Source: JBEKYD01 sp049509915 (GTDB taxonomy: Bacteria > Acidobacteriota > Terriglobia > Bryobacterales > Bryobacteraceae). From it: a DNA stretch of 64,000 nucleotides. The notes below the pieces were generated by a model. The model saw nothing but the letters and a program-made list of their open reading frames with translations, did no database searches and was not told the DNA's origin. The position numbers and the translations under genes were made by a program. Location: assembly GCA_049509915.1 (NCBI GenBank), contig JBEKZL010000014.1, positions 1 through 64,000 on the forward strand, given 5' to 3'. Shown piece after piece: positions 12,401 through 20,923 of the stretch (position 1 is the stretch's first letter; every line of letters starts with the position of its first letter).

Positions 12401-12940
12401 GGCTACCGCATTACCGACGCCTTCGCCGAGCGCTTCCTGGGACGCATCTTCGAAACCCCCAACGAAGTGTTTACCGAAGAGATGGTGCGGCCGGAAAAGC
12501 AAGACCCGGATTCGTTTGCGACGGGCGTGGATGCGATTGTCGAAGCCGGACGGCGGGTGGCGCTCCAGTACTTCGAAGATGGCAGCGTGAAAGGCGCCTG
12601 CCCGCCGCTGGCGGCGCTGCTCCACATCATGGCGCACGACAACTGGGAAGGACTGGGCATCGACGCGCCGCGGGTGCGCGGGCTCTTTTCACGCGAGGCC
12701 ATGCTCGGTAGCGACTGGTATCGCGAAAGGCTGCGCACCAAGCAGCGGCGGGATGAAGCCCTGTGCCGCCGCAACCTGCAGGCGCTCGAAGCCGCGCGCG
12801 ATGGCGGCGGCCCACTCGGTTTCGACGTGGAAGCGCGGCTGGCGTTGGCGCGCCAACAACTGGCGCGGGTCTCCTCGGAGCAATACGTGGAAGAACTGGT
12901 GGGCACGATTGGCGCCGACCCGTTCGCCGGGCAAGTGTAA
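9497..12940 (+). CDS. Candidate PPi-type phosphoenolpyruvate carboxykinase
   Basis: An intact 1147-residue soluble protein with no signal peptide. Visible landmarks are INLKLVALGQP near the N-terminus, TILTDNYFGYCKKEVKSQI near 330-350, a glycine-rich nucleotide-type loop SGGGKSEISKS near 490, YNEWLRKLPQTIRQL and FTVKRYYRPEWGADWREHF. From memory these, and the unusual length, agree with the pyrophosphate-dependent PEP carboxykinases described from Propionibacterium and Entamoeba (oxaloacetate + PPi to PEP + phosphate + CO2), which are unrelated in size to the ATP and GTP enzymes. Database entries of this kind are often called hypothetical. I cannot run the comparison, so the name is moderate-confidence inference. 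The gene stands alone. Confidence 0.5.
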   Translation: MPVSPPETSTPALFPALRVEELARYINLKLVALGQPSGSPAGGAGFLELARPLLRNYQQKEQLLAGRLCPSDTRIQNFLDGYLAGKCPDGAPRLPSSSFVLDRPGLARILSFPSDADSFRSPYLSSYRVAQGALHNPASDRRTTKGVFHIVEGGLPVPADKLAVPQAAFARLLAEALNPPREMLALPFTAGQTEQAYVFLSLLLRPKVCPAIGCEPGKSMETRFFAPASLVSNLDFVEAIFGNAGDPYLPENDAALDVPHWTGHTGCVILAPHVVGRKKKDLGLPHYDRASERQRRDGMCWRDENEIYNDGLPFKIVCRDFSGVIVTILTDNYFGYCKKEVKSQIGFSANLYGLAEEEHAGGAIAFPSYVLGQDFAADRPFSLRKTSFEDALALLDGLVERKPEGYALDRADPGIFYVPEHARFSVREGTVSWSGGGGEQRITLLPEHVYVLPSGYKVRLEKQYRGTAWRLVGSVPHGTLCHKPCTVSGGGKSEISKSILNMVLHGPVFVRDYFHDFEEVARILERDFSRIHKGAQPQAGTGRPILGPERSLGSVIKLLTPSADYTDEYNEWLRKLPQTIRQLIFTVKRYYRPEWGADWREHFTVDRINGYLGHELKYESQKLVGNYLRVGFDPEGSWRIYKLRPDFRPAEKVQVEDDITASAVVPRARVPHFDAKYPHPSLKLVENCEAYLFQRPDDAVHRGFDAQAEADIATPGTFLSNFQPLGVAEARSLVEHVVEFDQYTAPMQELLRNFVANSTHGYVVSSAHARLVDGKPSKNPRYLERRPDLVDRRGAHLAQMCARLDRAIPAGEPVQFPVNAVLAGRRGNPADASIGLPPLAVYNPIHYQELPELFMDFVASLTGKSPSTTGFGSEGALTKGPFNALWPVVDLNNALVGFILTGYAGFTTAAGWVGPHYRVDHDISMLVPEVWCRIRVEEREPRFLIENGYLEKVEDFDYQGRTVRASRLGYRITDAFAERFLGRIFETPNEVFTEEMVRPEKQDPDSFATGVDAIVEAGRRVALQYFEDGSVKGACPPLAALLHIMAHDNWEGLGIDAPRVRGLFSREAMLGSDWYRERLRTKQRRDEALCRRNLQALEAARDGGGPLGFDVEARLALARQQLARVSSEQYVEELVGTIGADPFAGQV

Positions 12941-12999
12941 ACGGTAGCGCAGGCCGTCGCGCCAGGACAGCAAAACCGCCGCGCGCTATATTCGACTTG

Positions 13000-14232
13000 A
13001 TGAGCACAACACGCCGATCCGCCCTCGCGTCCGCCTTTGCCGGCGCGGGCTTCGCGGCCTTCGATCAGGCCGAAGCGGCCGCCCAGGAAAAGGCCGGGAA
13101 CAACGCCCCCATTCCGGCTCGCGACAACTTAAAGGTGACCAAGCTCGAGACTTTTCTGGTGAAGCCGCGATGGCTGTTCCTGAAAGTCCATACCAATGCC
13201 GGGATCGTGGGACTGGGAGAACCGATCACCGAAGGCCGCGCGCTGACGTGCGCCGAAGCGGTCAAGGAGATTGAACCGTACCTGGTGGGCAAGGACCCGC
13301 GGCGGGTGGCGCACCACTGGCAGGCCATCTACCGGCACGCGTTCTACCGCGGCGGCCCCATCCTCACCAGCGCGCTGAGCGGCATCGACCAGGCGCTGTG
13401 GGACATCAAGGGGAAGGCGCTGGGCGTTCCCGTGTACGAGTTGCTGGGCGGCCCAACGCGCGACCGCGTGCGGGTGTACGCCCACGCCAGCACGGTTGAC
13501 GACATGAAAAAGGCGCAGGCGCGCGGATTCACGGCCTTCAAAGCGGGGCCGGCCAAGCGACGCCCGGCCCGTTACATCGAGACTCAGGGCGCGGTGAGCT
13601 ACGCGGCCGAGCGGTTCGCCGAACTGCGCAAGGCGATGGGGCCGGAGGCCGATATCGCCATCGATTTCCACGGCGCCATCAGCCCGGCTACGGCCAAGCT
13701 GCTGATCAAGGCCCTGGAGCCCTACCAACCCATGTTCATCGAAGAGCCGTGCCAGGCGCAGAACCACGACGTGATGGCGGAGATCGCACGCGGAACCTTT
13801 CTGCCCATCGCCACCGGGGAGCGCGTCTTCACCAAGTGGGGCTTCCGCGAGGTGCTGGAAAAACGCGCCGCCACGGTGCTGCAACCCGACATGTGCCACG
13901 CCGGCGGCATCACGGAAGCACGGCTGATCGCGGGCATGGCCGAAGCCTACTACGCGACGATTGCACCGCATAACCCGCTCGGCCCTATTTCACTGGCTGC
14001 GGGCGTGCAACTGTCCGCTTCAATCCCCAATTTCCTCTGCCAGGAACAGGTCTCGCTGGGTGAAGGCTATCTCAAGAAGCCGTTCACCGTGCGCGACGGG
14101 TATCTCGATCTGCCCACCGGTCCGGGCCTCGGCATTGAACTCGACGAGAACGCCATGGCTGACAAACTGACTCACGACTGGCGCAACCCGCAAGCCTACG
14201 ACTCCGAGGATGGGTCGGTGGTGGACTGGTAG
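13000..14232 (+). CDS. Galactonate dehydratase-like enolase-superfamily protein
   Basis: A 410-residue protein of the mandelate racemase/muconate lactonising group. The N-terminus (RR at 5-6, then an Ala-rich stretch) suggests a twin-arginine export signal, unusual for a dehydratase but frequent in Acidobacteria. Active-site landmarks are present: IDFHG (metal Asp), IEEPCQ (metal Glu), TGERVF (metal Glu), QPDMCHAGG (Asp) and APHNPLGP (catalytic His). These resemble DgoD, which converts D-galactonate to 2-keto-3-deoxygalactonate. Substrate cannot be fixed from motifs. I chose the ATG at 13000 because the Tat-like segment starts there; the upstream open frame is antisense-like. Confidence 0.75.
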   Translation: MSTTRRSALASAFAGAGFAAFDQAEAAAQEKAGNNAPIPARDNLKVTKLETFLVKPRWLFLKVHTNAGIVGLGEPITEGRALTCAEAVKEIEPYLVGKDPRRVAHHWQAIYRHAFYRGGPILTSALSGIDQALWDIKGKALGVPVYELLGGPTRDRVRVYAHASTVDDMKKAQARGFTAFKAGPAKRRPARYIETQGAVSYAAERFAELRKAMGPEADIAIDFHGAISPATAKLLIKALEPYQPMFIEEPCQAQNHDVMAEIARGTFLPIATGERVFTKWGFREVLEKRAATVLQPDMCHAGGITEARLIAGMAEAYYATIAPHNPLGPISLAAGVQLSASIPNFLCQEQVSLGEGYLKKPFTVRDGYLDLPTGPGLGIELDENAMADKLTHDWRNPQAYDSEDGSVVDW

Positions 14233-14239
14233 CACAACG

Positions 14240-14345
14240 GGTGGGGCGGCCCCGTGGCCGGCTTGCCAACGGTGGTGAGCGGTTGTTTCGGCGGAGAAGA
14301 GCGGGTCCAGGGGGACCCGCGCGGACCCGGGGGTCCGCCCCACCA
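14240..14345. repeat. MITE-like element, family C, copy 1
   Basis: A 106-bp element with complementary ends (GTGGGGCGG at the left, GTCCGCCCCACC at the right) and a central GGAGAAGAGCGGGTCCAGG block. A second, longer copy in the opposite orientation is at 31836-31963. It carries no protein. Terminal inverted repeats plus dispersed copies suggest a non-autonomous mobile element or a REP/BIME-like repeat. No target duplication is obvious. Confidence 0.7.
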
Positions 14346-14374
14346 ATGATTTGCGTGCGCCACGCGGGGACGGC

Positions 14375-16570
14375 TCATCCGAGATCGACGGCGACAGCTT
14401 CGTGGATCAGGACTCGGGGGACGGTAAGTTCAATCCAGCCGTTAATCCGCGTGAAGGGGATCCGGTCGCCGGAGCGCAGCAGCGATACCGACTTGGGCTG
14501 CGACGGGACTTTGATTCGCACTCTTATATCCAACAACGGAAGGAAGCTTTCTCGCGCGCGGAGATGTTTGTTCTTATTGCCGGTGTCAGCCAGTAAATGC
14601 AGGACGATGGCATTTTTCGAGGCCATCAGATGGGGCGTGAGACCGGGTTGGTATTCAATCTCATAGGAACGCTTCGCTCCGAGATAGGGCTCGAACAACC
14701 TGCCGAACGAGGTCCGTAGGATGGGCATTTCGGCCTCCTCGTAAATCGCTTCGAAGCCGGAGGCGATGTAGATTACTTTGCCGCGGCCAAGAGTATTGCC
14801 GACGCCGGCGGGGCCGATGGTGGCGCGGTGTCCGCGATCGATGGTTTGGGCCAGCACCCTGCCGCCGTTGGCGCGAATGCGCATCACTTGGGGATCCTGC
14901 GGGATGAGGTCCCCCGTGCGGGCATTCATATAGAGGTCGGGCATCTCGATGGGCTCGGGGTCGAGCAACGAGGCGCCGAACACGTCGGCGAGGCCGAAAT
15001 CCGCGCGCACGCGGCCGTACTCGTCGGCGACCGATGTCAGATGAGTGGCGATGAGAGCGCCGCCGTTCCGCACATAGTCGCGCAGCATGCCGCACTGCTT
15101 CTCGCTGAGGCAGGCGCAGTTAGGGGCGTAGATCATCTGATATTTCGAGAGAAGCTCGGTCGACATGTTCCAGTCGAGAAACGGTTCGGCCTCGTAGCTG
15201 TTGGCCTTCAGCAACCTGTATGCGCCATGGAAGTAATTGGGGTAGGCTCCAGGTACGAAATGTTTGCCGGTATACCAGTCGAGAGTCTGGCCGCCAACCA
15301 CGATACCGACCTGCGGCTGCGATGCCAGCGTGCGCAGCAGTGCGTCGTGCTTCTGGGCGAAGTCGAAAATCTCTTTGATGTAACGTCCGCTCTCGTAGGC
15401 CAACGGACCTTGCTGGTTGTAGAAGAAGCGTGACATGCTCCAGTAGACGAGTCCCACGCCGGCGGCAATCGCCGCCGCGCCATCGATTAGCAGTTCCTGG
15501 CTCTCGACCGGATAGCTGTACCAGCCGCGTACGGTCGAGTCCTTCATGTGTTCGCGGTTGTAATCGGTGTGGCTTCCGACATAAGTCCAGGTGACTTTGC
15601 CGGTGGACTGGCCGAGTTGCATGTTGAACAACTTCTCTTCCGGTGTTTCGGCGGCTTCGAACATGAAGCCGTCGGCGACCGGAATGGCGCGGCTGCGCCA
15701 ACCGCGGCGGCCGAGCAGCGAACTGTCGTTGAACAGGACCGGAACGTCGCGCGTCCGGCGAATCATCTCGCGGATCTCGGCGAAAAATCCGATTACGACG
15801 TCGTTGGCCATCCAGTTCTGATACTCGATGTCATCGTCGAGCGAAATGCCCTGGTCGGGGATGGCCTTGCCGAATTTTTTCCGGTAAGCCGCCTGGCAGT
15901 ATGGGCAGTGGCAGAAATCGCGGCCGTGATCCATGCCCTGATAAGGGCCGTCGAAGTACATCACGTCGACTGCGTATTGGGTGAGCACCTCGCGCACCAG
16001 CGTGCGGATCACCGCGCGCAGGGGCGAATTGAGACAGCCTTCGAAAAAGGTCGCCCAGCCGTAGTGGCTGGTGATCATGGGCCGGCCGTCGGCGAATTTC
16101 TTGCTCCAATCGGCATAGCGGGGGTCGGTCGAAGTGGAGTCCATGAAGGGGTGATTCAAGGGCATGTAGGCGACTACGCGGAGTCCGGCCTGTTTCGCGA
16201 GTTCGACCGTCTCGCGCATGGGATCGCCTTTGAGTTCGGGATGGATGGGATAGCCCGACTTGGTCGGGAAGTAGGCGAAATAGGAGGCGGAGGGGTAGCG
16301 CAGGGCGTCGGCGTTGAGGTCGCGGGCGATATCGACGGCCTTCCTCGCCTGGTAATCGAGTGAGGGATAGAAGGGCGGGTTGTAGGCCTCGGCGATCAGA
16401 ATGCGCGGGTTGCGAATCCATTCATAGGTAGACATTCCGGCGGGCGCGGCGTGAGATTCTGGGATGTCGAGCCGCGCGGCGGCGGCAATCAAGGCGGATT
16501 GCCGCAGGAGTTCGCGGCGAGTGACGATCTTCGTGCGTGGCTCGGCAGCGGCGGCGCGGATTATTTCCAT
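14375..16570 (-). CDS. Secreted glycoside hydrolase-like protein (GHL6/beta-galactosidase-trimerisation type)
   Basis: A 731-residue protein with a Tat-like leader (TRRELLRQSALIAAAARL near residue 20). The first half looks like a TIM barrel of the hypothetical glycosyl hydrolase 6 / GH42-like kind: LRYPSASYFAYFP, VDVMYFDGPYQGMDHGRDF and HCPYCQAAYRKKFG are typical. The second half resembles the beta-galactosidase trimerisation fold (YQMIYAPNCACLSEKQCGML, then DYVRNGGALIATH). It probably acts on a glycan in the periplasm. The acid/base pair cannot be assigned with certainty; the Asp in MYFDGPYQG is a candidate. The C-terminal 60 residues are a beta-rich add-on. Confidence 0.62.
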   Translation of the reverse strand: MEIIRAAAAEPRTKIVTRRELLRQSALIAAAARLDIPESHAAPAGMSTYEWIRNPRILIAEAYNPPFYPSLDYQARKAVDIARDLNADALRYPSASYFAYFPTKSGYPIHPELKGDPMRETVELAKQAGLRVVAYMPLNHPFMDSTSTDPRYADWSKKFADGRPMITSHYGWATFFEGCLNSPLRAVIRTLVREVLTQYAVDVMYFDGPYQGMDHGRDFCHCPYCQAAYRKKFGKAIPDQGISLDDDIEYQNWMANDVVIGFFAEIREMIRRTRDVPVLFNDSSLLGRRGWRSRAIPVADGFMFEAAETPEEKLFNMQLGQSTGKVTWTYVGSHTDYNREHMKDSTVRGWYSYPVESQELLIDGAAAIAAGVGLVYWSMSRFFYNQQGPLAYESGRYIKEIFDFAQKHDALLRTLASQPQVGIVVGGQTLDWYTGKHFVPGAYPNYFHGAYRLLKANSYEAEPFLDWNMSTELLSKYQMIYAPNCACLSEKQCGMLRDYVRNGGALIATHLTSVADEYGRVRADFGLADVFGASLLDPEPIEMPDLYMNARTGDLIPQDPQVMRIRANGGRVLAQTIDRGHRATIGPAGVGNTLGRGKVIYIASGFEAIYEEAEMPILRTSFGRLFEPYLGAKRSYEIEYQPGLTPHLMASKNAIVLHLLADTGNKNKHLRARESFLPLLDIRVRIKVPSQPKSVSLLRSGDRIPFTRINGWIELTVPRVLIHEAVAVDLG

Positions 16571-16651
16571 TTCTACACCTTACCAGCCAGCCGCGGGCGG
16601 GCGTGCTAGCCCCCATCTTCCACCGATGCCGAGAACACCTAGAATGGAGGC

Positions 16652-16891
16652 ATGGATTGGTCTGATTGCCCTTTGGTCGAAGTGATTCCAGGCAAGGTCA
16701 GCGGTGTACCGCTGCTCAAGAACACGCGCTTGCCGGTGGAGGCAATCACCGGAAATTACGACGCCTTCCGCGATGAGGGATTACCCGCGGACTCCGCCAT
16801 AGCTGAAACCCTCGATTGCTACCCGGGAGCAGGGTTTGAAACGATCATAGCGATTCTCGACTATCGTGCCGCCCACCAGGCGCAGCCTTGA
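16652..16891 (+). CDS. DUF433 antitoxin-like protein
   Basis: A 79-residue protein. The motif series PGKVSGVPLLKNTRLPVEAI is the DUF433 signature (usually G.P.I.GTRI.V), a winged-helix fold that acts as antitoxin and repressor partner to DUF5615 proteins. Its TGA overlaps the TTG start of the next gene by three bases, so the two are translationally coupled. Divergent from the glycoside hydrolase gene, with 81 bases between. Confidence 0.75.
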   Translation: MDWSDCPLVEVIPGKVSGVPLLKNTRLPVEAITGNYDAFRDEGLPADSAIAETLDCYPGAGFETIIAILDYRAAHQAQP

Positions 16892-17250
16892 AGATTCTGT
16901 TCGACGAGGACGTGCCCCGGAAGCCTGCCCGAGCGTTGCCCAGGCATGAAATCCATACCGTGGTCAGCATGCGATGGGGCGGCGTCAAGAACGGCGCGTT
17001 GCTAACGTTGATCGAGCGCGAACGCTTCGACGTTTTCCTCACCGGTGACAAGAACATGCAAAACCAGCAGCGGCTCGAAGGCCGTCCGTTTGCCGTGCTG
17101 ATTATGTCCGCGATCAACTGGCCAGTGGTCAGGCCCCATGTTCACAAGATTGCTCTGGCGTTAGATAGCGCGCGGCCCGGCACGGTGAACACGATAGATT
17201 GCGGCGTCTTCGTTCCGCGTCCCACACGCACGTCGAGCGAAAGTGAGTAA
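16888..17250 (+). CDS. DUF5615 PIN-like toxin
   Basis: A 120-residue protein starting at TTG (16888), inside the end of the DUF433 gene. LFDEDVP at the N-terminus and FLTGDKNM in the middle supply the acidic residues of the PIN-like nuclease fold of DUF5615. It is presumably an RNase held in check by the neighbour. The last ~25 residues (after CGVFVPRP) look like extra tail. It is the first of two such pairs here; the second is at 26192-26745 on the other strand. Confidence 0.72.
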   Translation: MKILFDEDVPRKPARALPRHEIHTVVSMRWGGVKNGALLTLIERERFDVFLTGDKNMQNQQRLEGRPFAVLIMSAINWPVVRPHVHKIALALDSARPGTVNTIDCGVFVPRPTRTSSESE

Positions 17251-17440
17251 GTGCCGTCCCATATTGGGTCGCCTGTGCAACAAGACGAATAGCACTGTTT
17301 ATACTTCTGGCAGCTTATCCCGCCATAATCGGCAGCACGAGCGCGAGGAGCCACGAAACGGGCATCACCAGAAAGATGAGGAAAACTGACGTACCGTGGA
17401 CATTAAATCTCTCGACCGAGCTGGCTGCCAACGCCACCAC

Positions 17441-17704
17441 TCACGGAGCAGCAAAGACTATTCCGGCTGCTTTTCGTCGGGTGCCTGCGGGGAACTGTTT
17501 GGCCCAGCCGATTACAGCAACAAACGATAAGACGATGCCGACCAACAGGGCCCAAATGAACCACCCAAAGTGGCTGCTCAGGAAGTCGAACCTGAAGTGG
17601 GCGGCATCCCCTACGTAGCCGGCGCCAACACCAATCACGATCAGAACGACGCCGACAAATATGCCAATCGTCCAGAATGAAGACTTGCGCCCGGTGCTTT
17701 CCAT
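17441..17704 (-). CDS. Small two-helix membrane protein
   Basis: An 87-residue protein with two clear transmembrane helices (IGIFVGVVLIVIGVGAGYVG and WFIWALLVGIVLSFVAVIGW). I do not recognise it. The start at 17704 is the first ATG before the helix. Downstream on the same strand, a 42-codon GTG frame at about 17311-17436 (FLIFLVMPVSWLLALVLPI) is also hydrophobic, so the locus may encode two membrane peptides or be the split end of one. Confidence 0.45.
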   Translation of the reverse strand: MESTGRKSSFWTIGIFVGVVLIVIGVGAGYVGDAAHFRFDFLSSHFGWFIWALLVGIVLSFVAVIGWAKQFPAGTRRKAAGIVFAAP

Positions 17705-17919
17705 CTCATAAGAATCATCTCATCTCATGGGCCTCGTTCGCTGTTTCACGCCAGCCATTGCAACGCTACCGGCCGGGGGCTATCCTTGTGCTTCGTATAG
17801 GGTGGCGGCGGGCCGGACCAAGCCCGCGCCGCCCGGAATCGGAGCTTATGGGTTTCCCTAGTTCGACTCCGCCGGTGGAGAGCCACGAACTCCGCCAGCG
17901 TTCCGCGCACGAGGGTCCG

Positions 17920-19077
17920 ATGACCTCGCGAGAGCGGCTTCTCACGGCGCTTGCCGGGAAAGTTCCGGATCGCCTTCCGGTCACCACACACCATGTGCTG
18001 ACCTGCTTTCTTCAGGAGCACTTCGGCGGGCGGTCGAGCCGCGAGTTCTTCGATTGGTACGGCCTCGACGCCATCACCTGGACGGTGCCGCACCTTCCGC
18101 ACGCCGACAACGGCGAATATCCCGACCCCTTGCAGGCGGAGCCTGGGTTCCTCGAGAGCCGGCGCGTGGCGTCGCTCGGTTGGCACGTGGAGTTCGAAGA
18201 GCTGCCCGGCCGGGACCGCAAGACCACGCGCTATCGTTTCGTGACCCCGAAGGGGACGCTCAGCATGGTGACCGAAGACGACGGCCGCTCCACATGGGTG
18301 GCCGAACCGCTCATCAAGCAAAAGCGCGATATCGACCTCATCGGCGAGTTCGCCACGGCTCCCAGGTGCGATGTCGAAGCCGTGAACCGGGAGGCCGAAG
18401 CATTTGGAGACCGGGGCATCGTCCGCGGCCACATCTGCGCTTTCGACGTTTTCGGCCAGCCGGGATGCTGGCAGGATGCCTGCTGTCTGGCCGGAACCGA
18501 GAAGCTCATCCTGGCTGCGCACGACGACCCGGAGTGGGTACACGAGTTGCTGCGAATTCTTCAGCGGCGCAAGATCGTTTTCATCCGGTCGCTGAAAAGC
18601 GCCCGCTACGACGTGCTGGAGCTGGGCGGCGGCGACGCTTCTTCCACCGTCATCTCGCCGCGCATGTTCGACCAGTTCGTGGCGCCCTACGATTCCGAGT
18701 TGATCGCCGAAGCGCACCTGGCCGGCCAGCGCATCGTCTACCACACCTGCGGTGGCATGATGGCGATGCTGGAGCGAATCGCCGCCATGCGGCCCGACGC
18801 CATGGAGACTTTCACCCCGCCCGCCATGGGAGGCGACACGGTTCTTGCCGAGGCCAAGCGCCGCGTGGGCGCGAAGGTCTGCATGATCGGCGGTTTCGAC
18901 CAGTTCCATTTCTTCGTGGGCTGCTCGCCGGACCAGACTCGGGCAGCCGTCCGCCGGTGCTTCGCCGAAGCCGGCGCCAACGGCGGCTACATTCTGAGCC
19001 CTTCGGATCATTTCTTCGATGCCGAACCCGAACTGATCGCGGCCTTCGCCGATGAAGCGCGAAAGTGTGTTTACTGA
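17920..19077 (+). CDS. Uroporphyrinogen decarboxylase-family protein
   Basis: A 385-residue protein of the URO-D fold beginning MTSRERLLTALAGKVPDRLP, a classic family N-terminus. Other landmarks are FDVFGQPGCWQD, DVLELGGGDASS, YHTCGGM and CMIGGFDQ. The HTCG.M segment is shared with the corrinoid/cobalamin-type methyltransferase branch rather than HemE, so haem synthesis is not its likely job. A GAGGGT ribosome site sits 6 bases before the chosen ATG at 17920. The stop is directly followed by the start of a sugar permease gene, suggesting joint work on a sugar or sugar acid, as in many acidobacterial URO-D clusters. Confidence 0.78.
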   Translation: MTSRERLLTALAGKVPDRLPVTTHHVLTCFLQEHFGGRSSREFFDWYGLDAITWTVPHLPHADNGEYPDPLQAEPGFLESRRVASLGWHVEFEELPGRDRKTTRYRFVTPKGTLSMVTEDDGRSTWVAEPLIKQKRDIDLIGEFATAPRCDVEAVNREAEAFGDRGIVRGHICAFDVFGQPGCWQDACCLAGTEKLILAAHDDPEWVHELLRILQRRKIVFIRSLKSARYDVLELGGGDASSTVISPRMFDQFVAPYDSELIAEAHLAGQRIVYHTCGGMMAMLERIAAMRPDAMETFTPPAMGGDTVLAEAKRRVGAKVCMIGGFDQFHFFVGCSPDQTRAAVRRCFAEAGANGGYILSPSDHFFDAEPELIAAFADEARKCVY

Positions 19078-20058
19078 ATGCCGGCCGGGTTGATACTAGT
19101 AATTTTCGGCGGGCTGATGAACGGCAGCTTCGCCACGCCCATGAAGGGGATTCGCGGCTGGCAGTGGGAACACACCTGGCTGGTGTGGTCGGTCACGGGC
19201 CTGGTTGTCCTGCCGGGTTGCGCCGCGCTGGCGACGGTGGTGCGGCCGTGGCACGTGTATGCCGCCGCGGCGCCGGAGTCGGTGGCGATTGTGGTCCTGT
19301 TCGGGTCGCTGTGGGGCATCAGTTCGATTCTGTTCGGGCTGGGCGTGAGCCGGGTCGGATTGGCGATCGGATTCGGTGTGATCATCGGCATCTCGTCCAT
19401 TCTGGGATCGTTAGTCCCGCTGATTTTCCTGCATCCGGAGTCTCTGTGGCGGCCGGCGGGGCTGCTCACCATGGTCGGCGTCCTGCTGCTCGGGAGCGGC
19501 GTGGCGTCGAGCGCCATCGCCGGGCGGAGCCGCGGTGCCTCCATTTCGGTGACGCGCGGCGGTCTCGCCATCTGCGTGCTGAGCGGATTGGGCGCGCCGA
19601 TGGTCAACTTCGGGCTGGCGTTTGGCGCCGGCATCGTCGCCAGCGCCGAGAAGACAGGTACAGCGCCGGTGCACGCCCTGAATGCCATCTGGCCTCTGCT
19701 GCTGAGCGGAGCCTTTCTTAGCAACGCGGGTTATTGCCTCTACCTCATGCGCCGGAAATCGGGATTCCGGGCCTTCCGCCAGCCTCGCGCCGCCGCCAAC
19801 TTTGCCTTATCCGCCCTGATGGGCGCGCTGTGGATGGGCAGCAACCTGGCCTATGGGTATGGAACCTCCCGCCTCGGTCCGTTGGGGCTGGTCCTGGGAT
19901 GGCCGATCATGATGGCCTGCGTGGTTCTGACTGCCAACGGATGGGGCGTGGCGACCGGAGAATGGCGGAACGCGAGGCCGCGCTCGAAGCGATGGATGGC
20001 GGCAGGTGTGATACTGCTCGTCGCGGGAGTGGCGGTCATTGGCAGCGCCGCAATGTAG
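19078..20058 (+). CDS. RhaT-like L-rhamnose/proton symporter family permease
   Basis: A 326-residue inner-membrane protein with about ten helices, belonging to the drug/metabolite-transporter fold. GGLMNGSFATPMKGIRGWQWEHTW at the N-terminus is the RhaT hallmark, and LWGISSILFGLGVSRVGLAI and ANFALSALMGALWMGSNLAYG are further family segments. It would import rhamnose or a related sugar with a proton. The ATG abuts the TGA of the URO-D gene with no gap, so the pair is an operon. The substrate is inferred from the family only. Confidence 0.82.
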   Translation: MPAGLILVIFGGLMNGSFATPMKGIRGWQWEHTWLVWSVTGLVVLPGCAALATVVRPWHVYAAAAPESVAIVVLFGSLWGISSILFGLGVSRVGLAIGFGVIIGISSILGSLVPLIFLHPESLWRPAGLLTMVGVLLLGSGVASSAIAGRSRGASISVTRGGLAICVLSGLGAPMVNFGLAFGAGIVASAEKTGTAPVHALNAIWPLLLSGAFLSNAGYCLYLMRRKSGFRAFRQPRAAANFALSALMGALWMGSNLAYGYGTSRLGPLGLVLGWPIMMACVVLTANGWGVATGEWRNARPRSKRWMAAGVILLVAGVAVIGSAAM

Positions 20059-20076
20059 CGGGCGCGGCGTTTTCAA

Positions 20077-20692
20077 TCAGCTCGATGCGGCTGCCGGCCA
20101 GTCCAGACCCTCCAGTTGGTCAACGAGAAACCGCCGCATTGCCACCACGGTGGCTCCGGCGCGCATGAGGGTGACTCCGTCCTCGATCGAAGCCACGCCG
20201 CCGGAAGCCTTGATGCCGAGCGTGGGGCCGACCGTTTCGCGGATCAAGCCGATGTCGTGTACGGTGGCGCGGCCCGGTCCGAAACCGGTGCAGGTCTTGA
20301 TGAAGTCCGCGCCGCTATCGAGAACCAACCTCGCAGATGTCCCGCGCGACGCGGGCATAATCGCCCGCCTTGAAGGCGGCGATGTTCATCACCATGTCCA
20401 TGTCGGTGGCGCCGCGGCGAAGTCCCTCTTCGGCCTCCAGGCACTTGACACGCGTGGTTTGACCGCCGCCCGGGAAGGAAATCGGGATCTGCGCCCGCAC
20501 CGGCGAACCTTTCAACTCGTCCACCAGGGCGCCCAAATGTTGCGGAAAGGCCACTACTGCACGAAAGCCGTAGTTCCTGGCGGCACGGCAGGCGGCCCGT
20601 GCCTCTTCCTCGCTGGCCGTAATGGTAAGCGCTTCCGAATAGTCGATCGCGGCTACCAGGCGGCCAATTTCTTCCGATGTGATCGAGTGCAT
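20077..20692 (-). pseudogene. deoC: Deoxyribose-phosphate aldolase, broken by internal deletion and frameshift
   Basis: Two minus-strand frames make up one deoC. The first, from the ATG at 20692, runs MHSITSEEIGRLVAAIDYS to ATDMDMVMN and ends ARDICEV. The second resumes with DSGADFIKTCTGFGPG and IKASGGVASIEDG. The Asp of D.V.N, the Schiff-base Lys of FIKT and the Lys of KASGG are all present but lie in different frames. Functional DeoC has about 25 residues between these blocks (the VKVI.ET.L segment), which are missing at about 20330-20345. Deletion plus frameshift therefore inactivates it. The enzyme would cleave deoxyribose-5-phosphate to glyceraldehyde-3-phosphate and acetaldehyde. Confidence 0.85.
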
Positions 20693-20827
20693 ACGCTCCG
20701 ATGATAACGCCTCGTATTCGAACCGCCAAAACAGAGGGGCAGGCCCAATCGCGCATTCCGCGCAAATCACCGGCGTGGAGTAGTGAATGCAAGATTCTCG
20801 TCAATGTATGGTGAGTCTCAACATATC

Positions 20828-20923
20828 ATGGCCAAGCTTATGGTGTCGCGGCTCCGCAATCGCCTGGTGGTCATCTTCGTCGGTGCTGTTCCCATCGCGC
20901 CGGCAGGAGCCCTGCCGCGATGA
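20828..20923 (+). other. Possible N-terminal remnant of a membrane sensor kinase
   Basis: A 31-codon frame reads SRLRNRLVVIFVGAVPIAP and stops at TGA, overlapping the next start as ATGA. It resembles the cytoplasmic tip and first helix of membrane histidine kinases (LRNRL..IFVGA...PL). It is too short to function and lies in a stretch of broken genes, so it may be a fragment. It could also be chance. Confidence 0.25.
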
